Shown piece by piece: positions 13,998-22,263 of a DNA stretch of 32,379 bases; positions within the stretch are counted from its first letter, which is position 1; each line of letters begins with the position of its first letter. Made by a program: the position numbers and the translations under genes. The notes under the pieces were generated by a model. It did not search any database. It worked only from the letters and a program-made list of their open reading frames with translations, and was not told where the DNA came from. Source of the stretch: Planctomycetota bacterium (lineage in GTDB: Bacteria > Planctomycetota > Phycisphaerae > Sedimentisphaerales > Anaerobacaceae); NCBI GenBank assembly GCA_023135865.1, contig JAGLSG010000057.1, positions 1-32,379 of the forward strand. The letters run 5' to 3'.

Positions 13998-16016
13998 ATG
14001 CTATCTTACATTAGCCACTTTTTTAAGAGTAAAACTTTGCCTGCAATTCAAACTGACAATAACATCAATACTTCTTTAGAAATCATCAACAATTCCGCTG
14101 GAGATTTGCTGAATAAAGAGTGGCTTCTCACAAATAATCGTGGTGGATACGCATCATCCACAGTCGTCGGTTGCAATACAAGAAGATACCACGGCTTATT
14201 AATCGGCTCTCCAAATCCTCCAGCTAACCGGATAATGGCACTGGGCAACTTGCTTGAAACAATCCAAACCGGCAGCGAAACATTTAATCTTAGCACCTTT
14301 GAATTTGATAATGGATTTTATCCCGAAGGATTTGTCTGCATAAAACAATTCCGCAAAGATATTGGCGTGCATTTCGACTATGAGTTCGGAAAATTCCAAC
14401 TCACCAAATCCATATACCTTTTGCACAACAGTGATACAGTTGCCATAACTTATGATTTTAAGAACATTGATGAAGAGCTTAAATTTTCACTGCGGCCTCT
14501 AATTGGTTTGCGGGATTTTCACCAGCTCCAAAAATCTTATGTCAAATTATCCGCAACCGATTTCAATAACGATTTAGTGATTCGCTGCAATGAGGATGAA
14601 AGCTGCAAATTATTCTTGAATTGCCCCGATGCAAATTTCCAAAAGGATGAGCAATGGTGGTTTAATTTTGTATATCGCAGCGACAGGCAAAGGGGTCAGG
14701 ATTTCAAAGAAGACCTCTGGTCGCCGGGAATTTTTAACTACAATATAAATTCGCCAGCAAAAATCGTTTTCATTGCTTCATTAAATCCAATCGAAAATTT
14801 CAAGCTTCAAAATGCCATTGAAGATTTATGTAAGCACGAAGAAAATATAAAACAAAATATAAAATGCAATGTGCAAGATGCAAAATATGAAACGCTTTGT
14901 CTGGCCGCTGACCAGTTTATCGTAAATCGAGTTACGAACGACGAGTTACGAGCGACGGTTTTGGCCGGCTTTCCATGGTTTATGGATTGGGGAAGAGATG
15001 CCTTTATAGCTCTTCCGGGACTGCTTTTGGAAACAGGCAGATTCGATGAGGCAAAATCTGTGCTTACAACATTTGCCGCACATGCGGAAGATGGAATGAT
15101 TCCAAATCGTTTTGATGATAGAACAAGTGAATTACATTTCAACAGCGTTGATGCTTCTCTATGGTTTATCAATGCAGCCTTTCAATATGTGGCGGCTACA
15201 AGCGATGGCGAAACTTTTTATAAAAAACTTTTGCCGGTAATTATTGAAATTGTAAATGCTTATTACGAGGGAACAAAATTCGGAATTTGCGGCGATTGCG
15301 ATGGCCTAATAACTGCGGGCAATAAAGAAACTCAGTTAACCTGGATGGATGCAAAATATAATGGTATAGCTTTTACGCCTCGATACGGAAAATCAGTTGA
15401 AATCAACGCCCTTTGGTACAATGCACTTTGCCGCCTATCATCTATCAGTTGCAAAACGCCGGTAGGTTTAAATCAACTCGCCGAAAATTTCCGCAAATTA
15501 TTCTGGAATGAAACAACCGGCTATTTAAACGATTGCATTTTGCCGGACGGCTCTGTCGATTCATCACTTCGGCCAAACCAGATTTTCGCTGTCTCGCTCC
15601 CATTTTCGCCTTTAACAATTGAGCAGCAAAAGGCGGTTGTTGATACAGTTGAAAAAACCCTTTTAACGCCCTACGGCCTTAGAACTCTAACCGCTACTGA
15701 CCCAAGATACAAAGGTACCTGCATAGGCAATCAGCTCCAGCGAGATAGTGCTTATCATCAGGGGACTGTCTGGCCATATTTAATGGGAGCATTTGTTCAG
15801 GCGTATCTGAAGGCAAATAAATTCAGCAAAAAAAGTAAAACAAAAGCCGCTGCTTTTATCGAGCCGTTAATGCAGCATTTAACAAACGATGGCTGTATTG
15901 GCAGCGTATCGGAAATATTCGATGGCGATTTTCCTCACAAGCCAAGGGGCTGTTTCGCCCAGGCGTGGAGCGTCGCTGAACTTATAAGGGCTTATCGCAT
16001 AATAACAAAAGATTAA
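13998..16016 (+). CDS. Glycogen debranching enzyme (amylo-alpha-1,6-glucosidase, GH133-like)
   Basis: This is a 672-aa enzyme that removes alpha-1,6 branch points. The N-terminal domain carries the family opening EWLLTNNRGGYASSTVVGCNTRRYHGLL. The C-terminal (alpha/alpha)6 barrel has FPWFMDWGRDAFIALPGLL (about 325-343), the SVDASLWFINA segment, TWMDAK and HQGTVWPYLMGAF. The open frame reaches back to 13932 inside the GH57 gene. The ATG at 13998, four bases after the GH57 stop, is chosen; no strong ribosome site exists, so translation may be coupled. The linker between the domains contains two 7-nt-period insertions, coding residues about 282-298 and 311-320. It converges with trpA, with two bases between the stops. 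Confidence 0.9.
   Translation: MLSYISHFFKSKTLPAIQTDNNINTSLEIINNSAGDLLNKEWLLTNNRGGYASSTVVGCNTRRYHGLLIGSPNPPANRIMALGNLLETIQTGSETFNLSTFEFDNGFYPEGFVCIKQFRKDIGVHFDYEFGKFQLTKSIYLLHNSDTVAITYDFKNIDEELKFSLRPLIGLRDFHQLQKSYVKLSATDFNNDLVIRCNEDESCKLFLNCPDANFQKDEQWWFNFVYRSDRQRGQDFKEDLWSPGIFNYNINSPAKIVFIASLNPIENFKLQNAIEDLCKHEENIKQNIKCNVQDAKYETLCLAADQFIVNRVTNDELRATVLAGFPWFMDWGRDAFIALPGLLLETGRFDEAKSVLTTFAAHAEDGMIPNRFDDRTSELHFNSVDASLWFINAAFQYVAATSDGETFYKKLLPVIIEIVNAYYEGTKFGICGDCDGLITAGNKETQLTWMDAKYNGIAFTPRYGKSVEINALWYNALCRLSSISCKTPVGLNQLAENFRKLFWNETTGYLNDCILPDGSVDSSLRPNQIFAVSLPFSPLTIEQQKAVVDTVEKTLLTPYGLRTLTATDPRYKGTCIGNQLQRDSAYHQGTVWPYLMGAFVQAYLKANKFSKKSKTKAAAFIEPLMQHLTNDGCIGSVSEIFDGDFPHKPRGCFAQAWSVAELIRAYRIITKD
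14841..14889 (+). repeat. AT-rich heptad array inside the debranching enzyme gene
   Basis: Seven 7-base units run in phase. The central ones are variants of AAATGCA (AAATGCA, ATGTGCA, AGATGCA at 14862-14882). The stretch codes the linker reading ENIKQNIKCNVQDAKYE, just before the conserved LCLAADQFIV segment. It resembles the AAAATGC-type units of the trpD-trpF gap. Confidence 0.5.
14928..14957 (+). repeat. GC-rich heptad insertion in the debranching enzyme gene (RVTNDELRAT)
   Basis: Four 7-base units of consensus GNNACGR begin at 14931 with GTTACGA. They encode the last nine residues of RVTNDELRAT, residues 311-320, between ADQFIVN and VLAGFPWFMDWGRD, where homologues have a short variable turn. 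The same unit, in the same phase, recurs in trpE (21649-21681) and kdsB (22853-22888). Confidence 0.8.
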
Positions 16017-16018
16017 TA

Positions 16019-16819
16019 TTATGCGTTATTATCAAGAGCGGTTTTAACTTCGCCCACAAACGCTGAAACATCAGCGAGCATTTTTTCTTTATTTTCAATA
16101 TTGGCCTCAATAAATCCCACTATTTTCGATCCGATTATAACGCCATCGGCTCCGGCTGATGCAATAGTCGCAGCGTGCTGAGCAGTGCTAATACCAAAGC
16201 CAACACAAATCGGAACGTCTGTTAATCCTTTTAATCGGCCAATCAATTCTCCTATATGGCCGGACAGTTGTTTTCTGCTGCCAGTAACACCCAAAAGAGA
16301 AACCGTATAAATAAAACCGGTGGTTTTCGAGGCAATCAATTTCATTCTCTCTTCGCTGGTGTTAGGCGTTACCATAAAAACAGTATCAAGACCAGCTGAC
16401 TTTGCAAATCCATCAATTTCGTTAGCATCATCAACACTCAAATCAGCAATTAGAACACTATTTACGCCTGCCTGATGGAAATCGTTGAAGAATTTTTCAG
16501 TTCCATACTGATAAATAAGGTTGTAATACATCAACAAACCAATGGGAATATCTTTGTAATCTTTGACCTTCTTTATAAATTCGAGTGCCTTTTTTACAGT
16601 CATACCATTACATAGGGAGCGAATGTCCGCCTTTTGAATTGTCGGACCGTCAGCAATGGGGTCGGAAAAAGGAATACCCAATTCCAGAATATCAGCTCCC
16701 GCATCGATAGCTGCTTTGACAACTTCAAAACTCGTATCAAAAGCAGGGTCTCCGATAACAAAAAACGGAATCAATGCTGCTCTTTTTAATTCGGAAAAAA
16801 CCTGTTTATATGTCTTCAT
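16019..16819 (-). CDS. trpA: Tryptophan synthase alpha chain
   Basis: The alpha subunit cleaves indole-3-glycerol phosphate to indole and glyceraldehyde 3-phosphate, and passes indole through a tunnel to TrpB. The 266-aa TIM barrel has the catalytic pair E46 in LELGIPFSDP and D57 in IADGPTIQKA, the active-site loop FIYTVSLLGVTGSR, and the phosphate site GFGIS. AAGGA eight bases upstream marks the ATG at 16819. It is the last gene of the trp operon, 10 bp after trpB. No terminator is visible before the convergent debranching gene, whose stop is two bases away. Confidence 0.97.
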   Translation of the reverse strand: MKTYKQVFSELKRAALIPFFVIGDPAFDTSFEVVKAAIDAGADILELGIPFSDPIADGPTIQKADIRSLCNGMTVKKALEFIKKVKDYKDIPIGLLMYYNLIYQYGTEKFFNDFHQAGVNSVLIADLSVDDANEIDGFAKSAGLDTVFMVTPNTSEERMKLIASKTTGFIYTVSLLGVTGSRKQLSGHIGELIGRLKGLTDVPICVGFGISTAQHAATIASAGADGVIIGSKIVGFIEANIENKEKMLADVSAFVGEVKTALDNNA

Positions 16820-16829
16820 TTATCGTTCC

Positions 16830-18005
16830 TTACTTCAATGGCCGGCATTTTTCAACAATTGAAACATCCTTATCGCCTCTGCCGGAAAGATTTACTACCA
16901 CAACCGTATCAGAAGGTAATTTACCCGACTGGCTAATTACATAAGCCAAAGCGTGCGAACTCTCGAGAGCCGGAATTATTCCCTCTTTTTTTGTCAGCAA
17001 CGCAAAGGCATCGAGCACTTCGGCATCTTCCGCAGCTACATATTTCGCTCTGCCGCTGTCTTTTAGCATACAGTGTTCCGGGCCAACAGCCGCATAATCC
17101 AAACCGGCACTTACTGATTCAGTTTCATAAACTTGTCCTTCTTTATCCTGCAGGAGATACGCCTTTGCTCCGTGCAAAATGCCAACCTTTCCAACTACAA
17201 GCGTAGCAGCATGTTTTCCACTGGCCACACTTTTTCCGCCAGCTTCGACACCAACCAGCTTTACTTTTTCATCATCCATAAAGCCGGAAAAAATACCTAT
17301 CGCATTACTTCCGCCGCCGACACAGGCAACCACCACATCCGGCAATCGGCCGATTTGGTCGAGACACTGGCTTCTGGCTTCTGTGCCAATGCAGGTTTGA
17401 AAATGTTTTACTATTGTCGGATACGGATGCGGGCCACAGGCCGAGCCAAAAAGATAAAACGTATCGGACACATGAGCCGTCCAGTATCGCAGGGCATCAT
17501 TGATAGCATCTTTTAGCGTACCTGTTCCACCTTCAACAGCAATTACTTCGGCTCCGCAAAGTTTCATTTTATGGACGTTGACGCTTTGACGTTCAATATC
17601 GGTTACGCCCATAAAGATTTTCGTTTCCATTCCGAATAATGCGCCAATCATCGCCGTGGCCAGGCCGTGTTGGCCGGCACCGGTTTCAGCAATCAATTTG
17701 GTTTTGCCCATATATTTGGCTAACAGACCCTGACCAAGCGTATTGTTTACTTTGTGCGCTCCGCCATGAAGCAGGTCTTCACGTTTTATGTAAACCTTGA
17801 ATCCGACATATTCACTGAATCTTTTTGCATAGTAAAGCGGAGTTGGCCTGCCTGCATAATTTTTTGAAAGCTCGGCAAGTTCAGCAACGAAACCATCATC
17901 CTTATAGAAACGATAAAATTCTCGCTCCAATTCTTCGAGAACCGGAATCAAAACTTCCGGCACATAAAATCCGCCGTAATCGCCAAATCTGCCTTTATAT
18001 TTCAT
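16830..18005 (-). CDS. trpB: Tryptophan synthase beta chain
   Basis: This is a PLP enzyme that condenses indole with serine to tryptophan, as an alpha2-beta2 complex with TrpA. The 391-aa protein is of the TrpB1 type. It shows the N-terminal [13 protein letters not shown], the PLP lysine K85 in [13 protein letters not shown], the E-T-G-A-G-Q-H loop with the catalytic Glu, and the Gly-rich phosphate-binding [14 protein letters not shown] about ten bases upstream supports the ATG at 18005. It lies 52 bp after trpF and 10 bp before trpA. Confidence 0.97.
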   Translation of the reverse strand: MKYKGRFGDYGGFYVPEVLIPVLEELEREFYRFYKDDGFVAELAELSKNYAGRPTPLYYAKRFSEYVGFKVYIKREDLLHGGAHKVNNTLGQGLLAKYMGKTKLIAETGAGQHGLATAMIGALFGMETKIFMGVTDIERQSVNVHKMKLCGAEVIAVEGGTGTLKDAINDALRYWTAHVSDTFYLFGSACGPHPYPTIVKHFQTCIGTEARSQCLDQIGRLPDVVVACVGGGSNAIGIFSGFMDDEKVKLVGVEAGGKSVASGKHAATLVVGKVGILHGAKAYLLQDKEGQVYETESVSAGLDYAAVGPEHCMLKDSGRAKYVAAEDAEVLDAFALLTKKEGIIPALESSHALAYVISQSGKLPSDTVVVVNLSGRGDKDVSIVEKCRPLK

Positions 18006-18057
18006 AATTCATTCCTCATTCAACGCTTGGCATAAATCCGAATATAAAATTTCGAAT

Positions 18058-18681
18058 TCATCCTCTCAAATGTCGTATATTTTCAAATAATTCCTTCATT
18101 TTTTTGTGGTCTTTTTTTCCCGGCTCAGATTCAATACCGCTGCAAACATCAATTCCATAAACTCCGAGTTTGACAGCTTCTGCCGCATTATCAGCATTGA
18201 TTCCGCCAGCCAGAAAAATCCGCTTGGTAATATCGCCTATAATATTCCAGTCGAATTTTATTCCTGTTCCGCCGTATTTTTCCGGATGAAATGCGTCGAG
18301 CAAAATGGCATCGGTGAAATAGTTGTCTGCTTTTTCAATATCAGCTTCATCTTTTACTCGCAGTGCCTTCATAGTCTTGACATTAACCGAAAGAAATGAA
18401 CGGCAAAATTCGGGGCTTTCATCGCCATGCAGTTGTATCCAATTTAATTTGCACTGGTGTCTGATTTTACAAATTTCTTCAAACTCCGCATTTACAAACA
18501 CTCCGGCAATATCAACAAAAGCCGGCAATTTTGCTATTAATTCTGTAGCTTTTTGCGGTGTAATGTATCTTGAACTTTTCGAATAAAAATTGAATCCCAG
18601 CAAATCGGCACCCATATCCAGCGCCGCAGCTGCATCTTCATAATTTGTAAGTCCGCAAATTTTAACTTTTACTATCAACAT
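18058..18681 (-). CDS. trpF: Phosphoribosylanthranilate isomerase
   Basis: This enzyme performs the Amadori rearrangement of N-(5-phosphoribosyl)anthranilate to CdRP. The 207-aa TIM barrel has the catalytic Cys9 in VKICGLTNYEDA, the catalytic Asp in ILLDAFHPEKYGGTG, and the phosphate-binding LAGGINADN. No clear ribosome site precedes the ATG at 18681. The upstream sequence is entirely the AT-rich heptad array, which may have replaced the normal intergenic signals. Its product CdRP needs TrpC, which is not encoded next to it as it commonly is. Confidence 0.96.
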   Translation of the reverse strand: MLIVKVKICGLTNYEDAAAALDMGADLLGFNFYSKSSRYITPQKATELIAKLPAFVDIAGVFVNAEFEEICKIRHQCKLNWIQLHGDESPEFCRSFLSVNVKTMKALRVKDEADIEKADNYFTDAILLDAFHPEKYGGTGIKFDWNIIGDITKRIFLAGGINADNAAEAVKLGVYGIDVCSGIESEPGKKDHKKMKELFENIRHLRG

Positions 18682-18687
18682 AAGAAA

Positions 18688-18781
18688 TTAAAAACTTAAA
18701 GCTAAAAACTGAAAACTATAACTAAAAATTTAAAAGTTTTGAATTTTAAACTATGGTTTTGCATTTTGAGTTTTACACTTT
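18688..18781. repeat. Two-armed AT-rich heptad array between trpD and trpF
   Basis: On the plus strand, heptads of the AAAAACT type run from about 18688 to 18725. TTTTGAA/TTTTGAG-type heptads run from about 18736 to 18781. AAAATTTAAAA and TTTTGAATTTT at the junction can pair with one wobble, so the region could form an AT-rich hairpin. The far end overlaps the trpD stop (TAA at 18773-18775), so the array supplies the last codons of trpD. Confidence 0.6.
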
Positions 18782-19792
18782 ATTCGAGATTTCTATTAAT
18801 TTTTCCAGACAGGCATATGCTGCCCCGCTTTTTATTGAATCATCTGCGATTTTAATGCCTTTTTCAAAATCTTCCGCAAGGCCTCCCGCAATTATCGCAG
18901 CCGCTGCATTCAAAATAACAATATCTCTGCAATGGCCACTGTCTTTACCTGTTAGAATAGCCCTTGCAAGCTCAGCACTGCTTCTAACATCAGTTACTTT
19001 TAGTTTTTCAGCGGCAACCATCTCAATACCAAAATCTTTGGGATTTAGTTCGCTGGTTGTGATTTTATCTTCTTTGAGCTGCACAATTTTAGTAACGCCA
19101 GCGGTGCTTATTTCATCAAGACCATTGCTATGCACGACCATCGCATAACGAGTTCCCAGCACTTTGAGAGCTTCGGCCATCATTTGCATTAGTCCTTCCT
19201 CTGCCACCCCCAACACCAAAGCTGCTGCACCAGCTGGATTAGTCAAAGGCCCTAAAATATTAAATACCGTCCTAAAGCCAAGCCCTTTTCGTATCGGCTG
19301 AACATGCTTCATTGCCGGATGGAACATAGGCGCAAACATAAATCCGACATGTGCTTTTTCTATGCACTCGGCTACAACTTCAGGCCCCGGAGCGATATTA
19401 ACACCAAGCTCAGCGAGAACATCCGCCGAACCGCATTTACTGGTAATCGCACGATTGCCATGCTTAGCAATATAAACCCCTGCCCCAGCTGCAACAAAAG
19501 CAGAAACAGTCGAAACATTAAAAGTTTTAACCGCTGCACCGCCCGTCCCAACAATATCCACTAAATTTTCAATGCCGGTTTCAACTTTAAGACAATGATT
19601 TCGCATAGATTTAGCAAAGCCAGCCAATTCCGCAGCAGTTACACCTTTGCTTCGCATCGCTGTGAGAAAAGCTGCAATTTGAATCTCGCTTACTTCGCCT
19701 CCGAAAACAATATCCAATAGCTGTTCGGCCTTTTCAAAACTCAAATTTTTGCCGGAAAATAACGTTTCAATATATTCGGTTATTAGAATCAT
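18773..19792 (-). CDS. trpD: Anthranilate phosphoribosyltransferase
   Basis: This enzyme transfers the phosphoribosyl group from PRPP to anthranilate. The 339-aa protein has the glycine-rich PRPP loop VDIVGTGGAAVKTFNVST, then KHGNRAITSKCGSADVLAELG, FMFAPMFHPAMKHV, and RTVFNILGPLTNPAG. These are all diagnostic for TrpD rather than for thymidine phosphorylase relatives. An upstream TTG at 19804 is possible. The ATG at 19792 with GGGA six bases ahead is preferred. It lies 15 bp after trpG. The final residues KV and the stop codon fall within the heptad array. Confidence 0.96.
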   Translation of the reverse strand: MILITEYIETLFSGKNLSFEKAEQLLDIVFGGEVSEIQIAAFLTAMRSKGVTAAELAGFAKSMRNHCLKVETGIENLVDIVGTGGAAVKTFNVSTVSAFVAAGAGVYIAKHGNRAITSKCGSADVLAELGVNIAPGPEVVAECIEKAHVGFMFAPMFHPAMKHVQPIRKGLGFRTVFNILGPLTNPAGAAALVLGVAEEGLMQMMAEALKVLGTRYAMVVHSNGLDEISTAGVTKIVQLKEDKITTSELNPKDFGIEMVAAEKLKVTDVRSSAELARAILTGKDSGHCRDIVILNAAAAIIAGGLAEDFEKGIKIADDSIKSGAAYACLEKLIEISNKV

Positions 19793-19807
19793 TTTTAATC
19801 CCAACTT

Positions 19808-20407
19808 TTATTTTTTATATTGTTCTGCAATCGATAAAACATTTTCAATTAATTTGCCGCCAGCCGGAGTCAAAATACTTTCCGGATGAAATTGCACACC
19901 AAATATTGGCAGCTCTTTATGGCGAACAGCCATAACAACCCCATCAAATTCAGCTGTTTTTTCAAGACAATCCGGCAATTCGAGGGCACACAAACTATGG
20001 TATCTTCCAGCTTGTAGCGGGTTTTCAACGCCGGCAAATATATCTTTCTGGTTGTGCGTGATTCGCGATGGTTTGCCGTGCATTGGCTTTGGTGCGTGGC
20101 CGACTTTTCCGCCGAAATACTGCACAATTATCTGATGGCCGAGACAAACACCAAATATCGGCAGTTTATCCTTGAAATAATCCACAGCCAAAAGCGAAAC
20201 ACCGGCACCATCCGGCGAACCAGGCCCAGGTGAAATCAAAAGTAAATCCGGCTTAAATTCATCAGCTACAATCTTCAATTCTTCAAGCTCAGTATCAGCT
20301 CGATAAACTTTTGCCTTACAATTACGCTTACAAAAATCATCGACAAGATTGTATGTGAACGAATCGAAATTATCGATGAACAGAATTTTTCTTGTTTTTG
20401 TTTCCAT
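19808..20407 (-). CDS. trpG: Anthranilate synthase component II (glutamine amidotransferase)
   Basis: This subunit hydrolyses glutamine and passes ammonia to TrpE. It is a 199-aa class I amidotransferase with the opening FIDNFDSFTYNLV, the oxyanion region ISPGPGSPDGAG, the nucleophile Cys88 in GVCLGHQ, and H174/E176 in QFHPESIL. The triad is therefore complete, in contrast to the CTP synthase in this window. It is a separate gene, not fused to trpD or trpE. It lies 14 bp after trpE. It could also serve folate (PabA) synthesis, as in many bacteria with one copy. Confidence 0.95.
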   Translation of the reverse strand: METKTRKILFIDNFDSFTYNLVDDFCKRNCKAKVYRADTELEELKIVADEFKPDLLLISPGPGSPDGAGVSLLAVDYFKDKLPIFGVCLGHQIIVQYFGGKVGHAPKPMHGKPSRITHNQKDIFAGVENPLQAGRYHSLCALELPDCLEKTAEFDGVVMAVRHKELPIFGVQFHPESILTPAGGKLIENVLSIAEQYKK

Positions 20408-20421
20408 AAAATTTCGCCCTG

Positions 20422-22032
20422 TTATTGTCCTCTAACCGCACGCAGGCAGGAATTCGCTTTATGCTCGGTTTCTTCAAATTCGGTTTTCGGCACACTGTCA
20501 TGAACAATGCCGGCTCCGACCCGAATATAAGCCATATGGTCTTTGACCTGCAAACTCCTGATTGTAATACAGCTGTCAAACTGGCCGTCAACTGTCAAAT
20601 AGCAAACAGCTCCGCCGTAATAGCCGCGTTTGGTTTTTTCAAAAGTACGTATCAGTTTCATCGCTTCAATTTTTGGAGCTCCGGTTAACGTTCCCATATT
20701 CATCGTAGCGAGATAAGCACTTAACGCATCGAGTTCATCGGCAAGTGTACCTTTGACATTACTGACAAGGTGCTGAACCGAAGCATATTTTTCAACCGTC
20801 AGCAATTCAGTAACTATTCTGCTTCCGGGCTTTGCCACACGAGCAATATCATTTCTCGCCAAATCAACCAGCATCATATGCTCAGCGAGTTCCTTTCGGT
20901 CAAGTTTTAGTTCGGCTTCGTATCTGAAATCCGTATCTTCATCGATTTTATCTCCGATTTTCCCTCTCGGCTTTGTGCCGGCGATTGGCCGAATTTCCAC
21001 ATTACGATTTTCAGTTCCGCTGACCCGCAGATTTAATTCAGGACTGGAACCAAGAAGAATTGTATTTTCGGTATTCAGATAGAACATATACGGCGACGGA
21101 TTCAAAGCCCTTAGCCGTTTATAAACATCAAGCGGCTCATCGGCAAATGGCTCCATTTTCGTTCGGCTCAAAACCACCTGGAAAATATCACCGTCAATAA
21201 TGTGCTGCTTGGCTGAATTGACAATTTTTTCATATTCGCCCTGCTCAGTATCAGTTGAAGCAGCCGGAAGTTTACCGGAAAATTTAGCTGGTTTTGGTAT
21301 TTCAGATTTTGAGATATTGAAATAATAATCAAAACATTCTTCGGCTTCGTCTATTGCCTTCTGACAATTCTCATCTGTGATAATGCAATTTACAACAGCA
21401 TAGCCATCTCCGCTTTCGTGGTCATAAAGAAATATATTATCCGCAAAATAAAGTTCGTAGTCGGGATTGCCGAGCAAATCGTCATTATTTTGCGGCAGCT
21501 TTTCAAACTGGTCTATAAAATCGTAGCTGATAGCTCCCAATAATCCGCAGGTTACTCTAAACGGCTTGCTCGCCAAGCTAAAAGCAAATGCCACTGCTCG
21601 AAGAACATCCATCTGATTAGTCGCTTTAAGGCGTGCCTGTTCATCGAGCTTCGTCGCTCGTTGCTCGTTGCCCGTTACTCGTATTTTTCCGGTTATGGCT
21701 TCTTCGCCAAATGAAATCGTTTCACAGAATGCGAATCTATCTTTAAGTGTAGATAAATATCTCAACATCCGCTTTCCGGTAACGCTTAGTGCTTTGATAG
21801 TAAAGTCGGCTCCGGTTCCGGTAAGATAAAGAGCCGGACTGGCTGTACCAAAGGTCAACGCACTGCTTCCAGACAAATACTCCCTTGATTCAAACAGGCA
21901 GCAGTTTTTCGCCCTGCCGTAATCGCTGAGCCGTGCAAAAAAATCAACTGGCTCACCCATTTCGATTTTTTTGACAATCGGCACAATCTGGCCTGCTTTG
22001 GCCTCTGATATTATTTTTTTATAATCATCCAT
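20422..22032 (-). CDS. trpE: Anthranilate synthase component I
   Basis: This is the first enzyme of tryptophan synthesis, converting chorismate plus ammonia to anthranilate. The 536-aa protein has the N-terminal regulatory region with CLFESREYLSGSS (about 45-57), the LES-type position linked to tryptophan feedback. The chorismate-binding core has PIAGTKPRG, LVDLARNDIARV, GTLTGAPKIEAMKLI and RVGAGIVHDSVP. Residues 118-128 (RVTGNEQRATK) come from a GC-rich heptad insertion in a variable loop. No ribosome site is visible before the ATG at 22032. It is controlled by the leader at 22292-22111 (promoter, Trp-rich peptide, attenuator). Confidence 0.96.
   Translation of the reverse strand: MDDYKKIISEAKAGQIVPIVKKIEMGEPVDFFARLSDYGRAKNCCLFESREYLSGSSALTFGTASPALYLTGTGADFTIKALSVTGKRMLRYLSTLKDRFAFCETISFGEEAITGKIRVTGNEQRATKLDEQARLKATNQMDVLRAVAFAFSLASKPFRVTCGLLGAISYDFIDQFEKLPQNNDDLLGNPDYELYFADNIFLYDHESGDGYAVVNCIITDENCQKAIDEAEECFDYYFNISKSEIPKPAKFSGKLPAASTDTEQGEYEKIVNSAKQHIIDGDIFQVVLSRTKMEPFADEPLDVYKRLRALNPSPYMFYLNTENTILLGSSPELNLRVSGTENRNVEIRPIAGTKPRGKIGDKIDEDTDFRYEAELKLDRKELAEHMMLVDLARNDIARVAKPGSRIVTELLTVEKYASVQHLVSNVKGTLADELDALSAYLATMNMGTLTGAPKIEAMKLIRTFEKTKRGYYGGAVCYLTVDGQFDSCITIRSLQVKDHMAYIRVGAGIVHDSVPKTEFEETEHKANSCLRAVRGQ
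21649..21681 (-). repeat. GC-rich heptad insertion in trpE (RVTGNEQRATK)
   Basis: On the minus strand four GNNACGR heptads (two identical, GCAACGA) lie between a CGA and a terminal AG. They encode residues 118-128 of TrpE, reading RVTGNEQRATK. Phase and strand relative to the gene are the same as in the debranching enzyme and kdsB copies. Confidence 0.8.
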
Positions 22033-22110
22033 ATTTATTACTATCTATCTATTAAGAGTTAATAAGTTACAAACCCTAATTATTATTCGCAAATGGCTCC
22101 AAATACAAAT

Positions 22111-22148
22111 AAAAAAAAAGAGCAACCTATCTTTCCGACAGGACGCTC
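22111..22148 (-). terminator. trp attenuator terminator hairpin
   Basis: On the minus strand the arm GAGCGTCCTGTC (22148-22137) pairs with GATAGGTTGCTC (22131-22120). This is 12 positions with two wobbles and one mismatch, closed by a GGAAA loop and followed by nine T (22119-22111). It lies about 80 bases before trpE. Its left arm overlaps the antiterminator partner at 22142-22135, so both cannot form together. Confidence 0.9.
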
Positions 22149-22198
22149 GCTCTACAAATTCAATATTTTTTCTAAGCAAACTAATGCACACCCGTCGG
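22135..22198 (-). promoter_or_regulatory. trp antiterminator (regions 2 and 3)
   Basis: On the minus strand CCGACGGG (22198-22191) can pair with CCTGTCGG (22142-22135), 8 bp with one wobble. That sequesters the terminator's left arm. Region 2 can instead pair with region 1: CCCG (22212-22209) with CGGG, and ACTAATTGC (22230-22222) with GCATTAGT (22187-22180). Region 1 holds the Trp codons. This is the classic alternative-structure set of ribosome-mediated attenuation. Confidence 0.85.
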
Positions 22199-22200
22199 TT

Positions 22201-22254
22201 TTATCCTTCGGGCCACCACCAGCAATTAGTATTTATGCGATTAATTTGCCTCAT
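22201..22254 (-). CDS. trpL: trp leader peptide
   Basis: This is a 17-aa open frame, MRQINRINTNCWWWPEG, starting at the ATG at 22254 and ending at TAA (22203-22201). The three consecutive TGG codons at 22221-22213 sit inside the first arm of the leader RNA structure. A ribosome starved of Trp-tRNA would stall there and free region 2 for antitermination, allowing trpE-G-D-F-B-A transcription. With plentiful tryptophan the ribosome reaches the stop and the terminator forms. No ribosome site is visible. The predicted transcription start is only about 3 bases upstream, so the peptide may be translated from a near-leaderless end. Confidence in the leader role is high because codons and structures fit together. 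Confidence 0.9.
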   Translation of the reverse strand: MRQINRINTNCWWWPEG

Positions 22255-22263
22255 AACAACTGT

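Noticed and set aside
18688-18781. CRISPR-like array in the trpD-trpF gap
   Set aside because: The units are 7 bases without spacers, and no cas genes are present.
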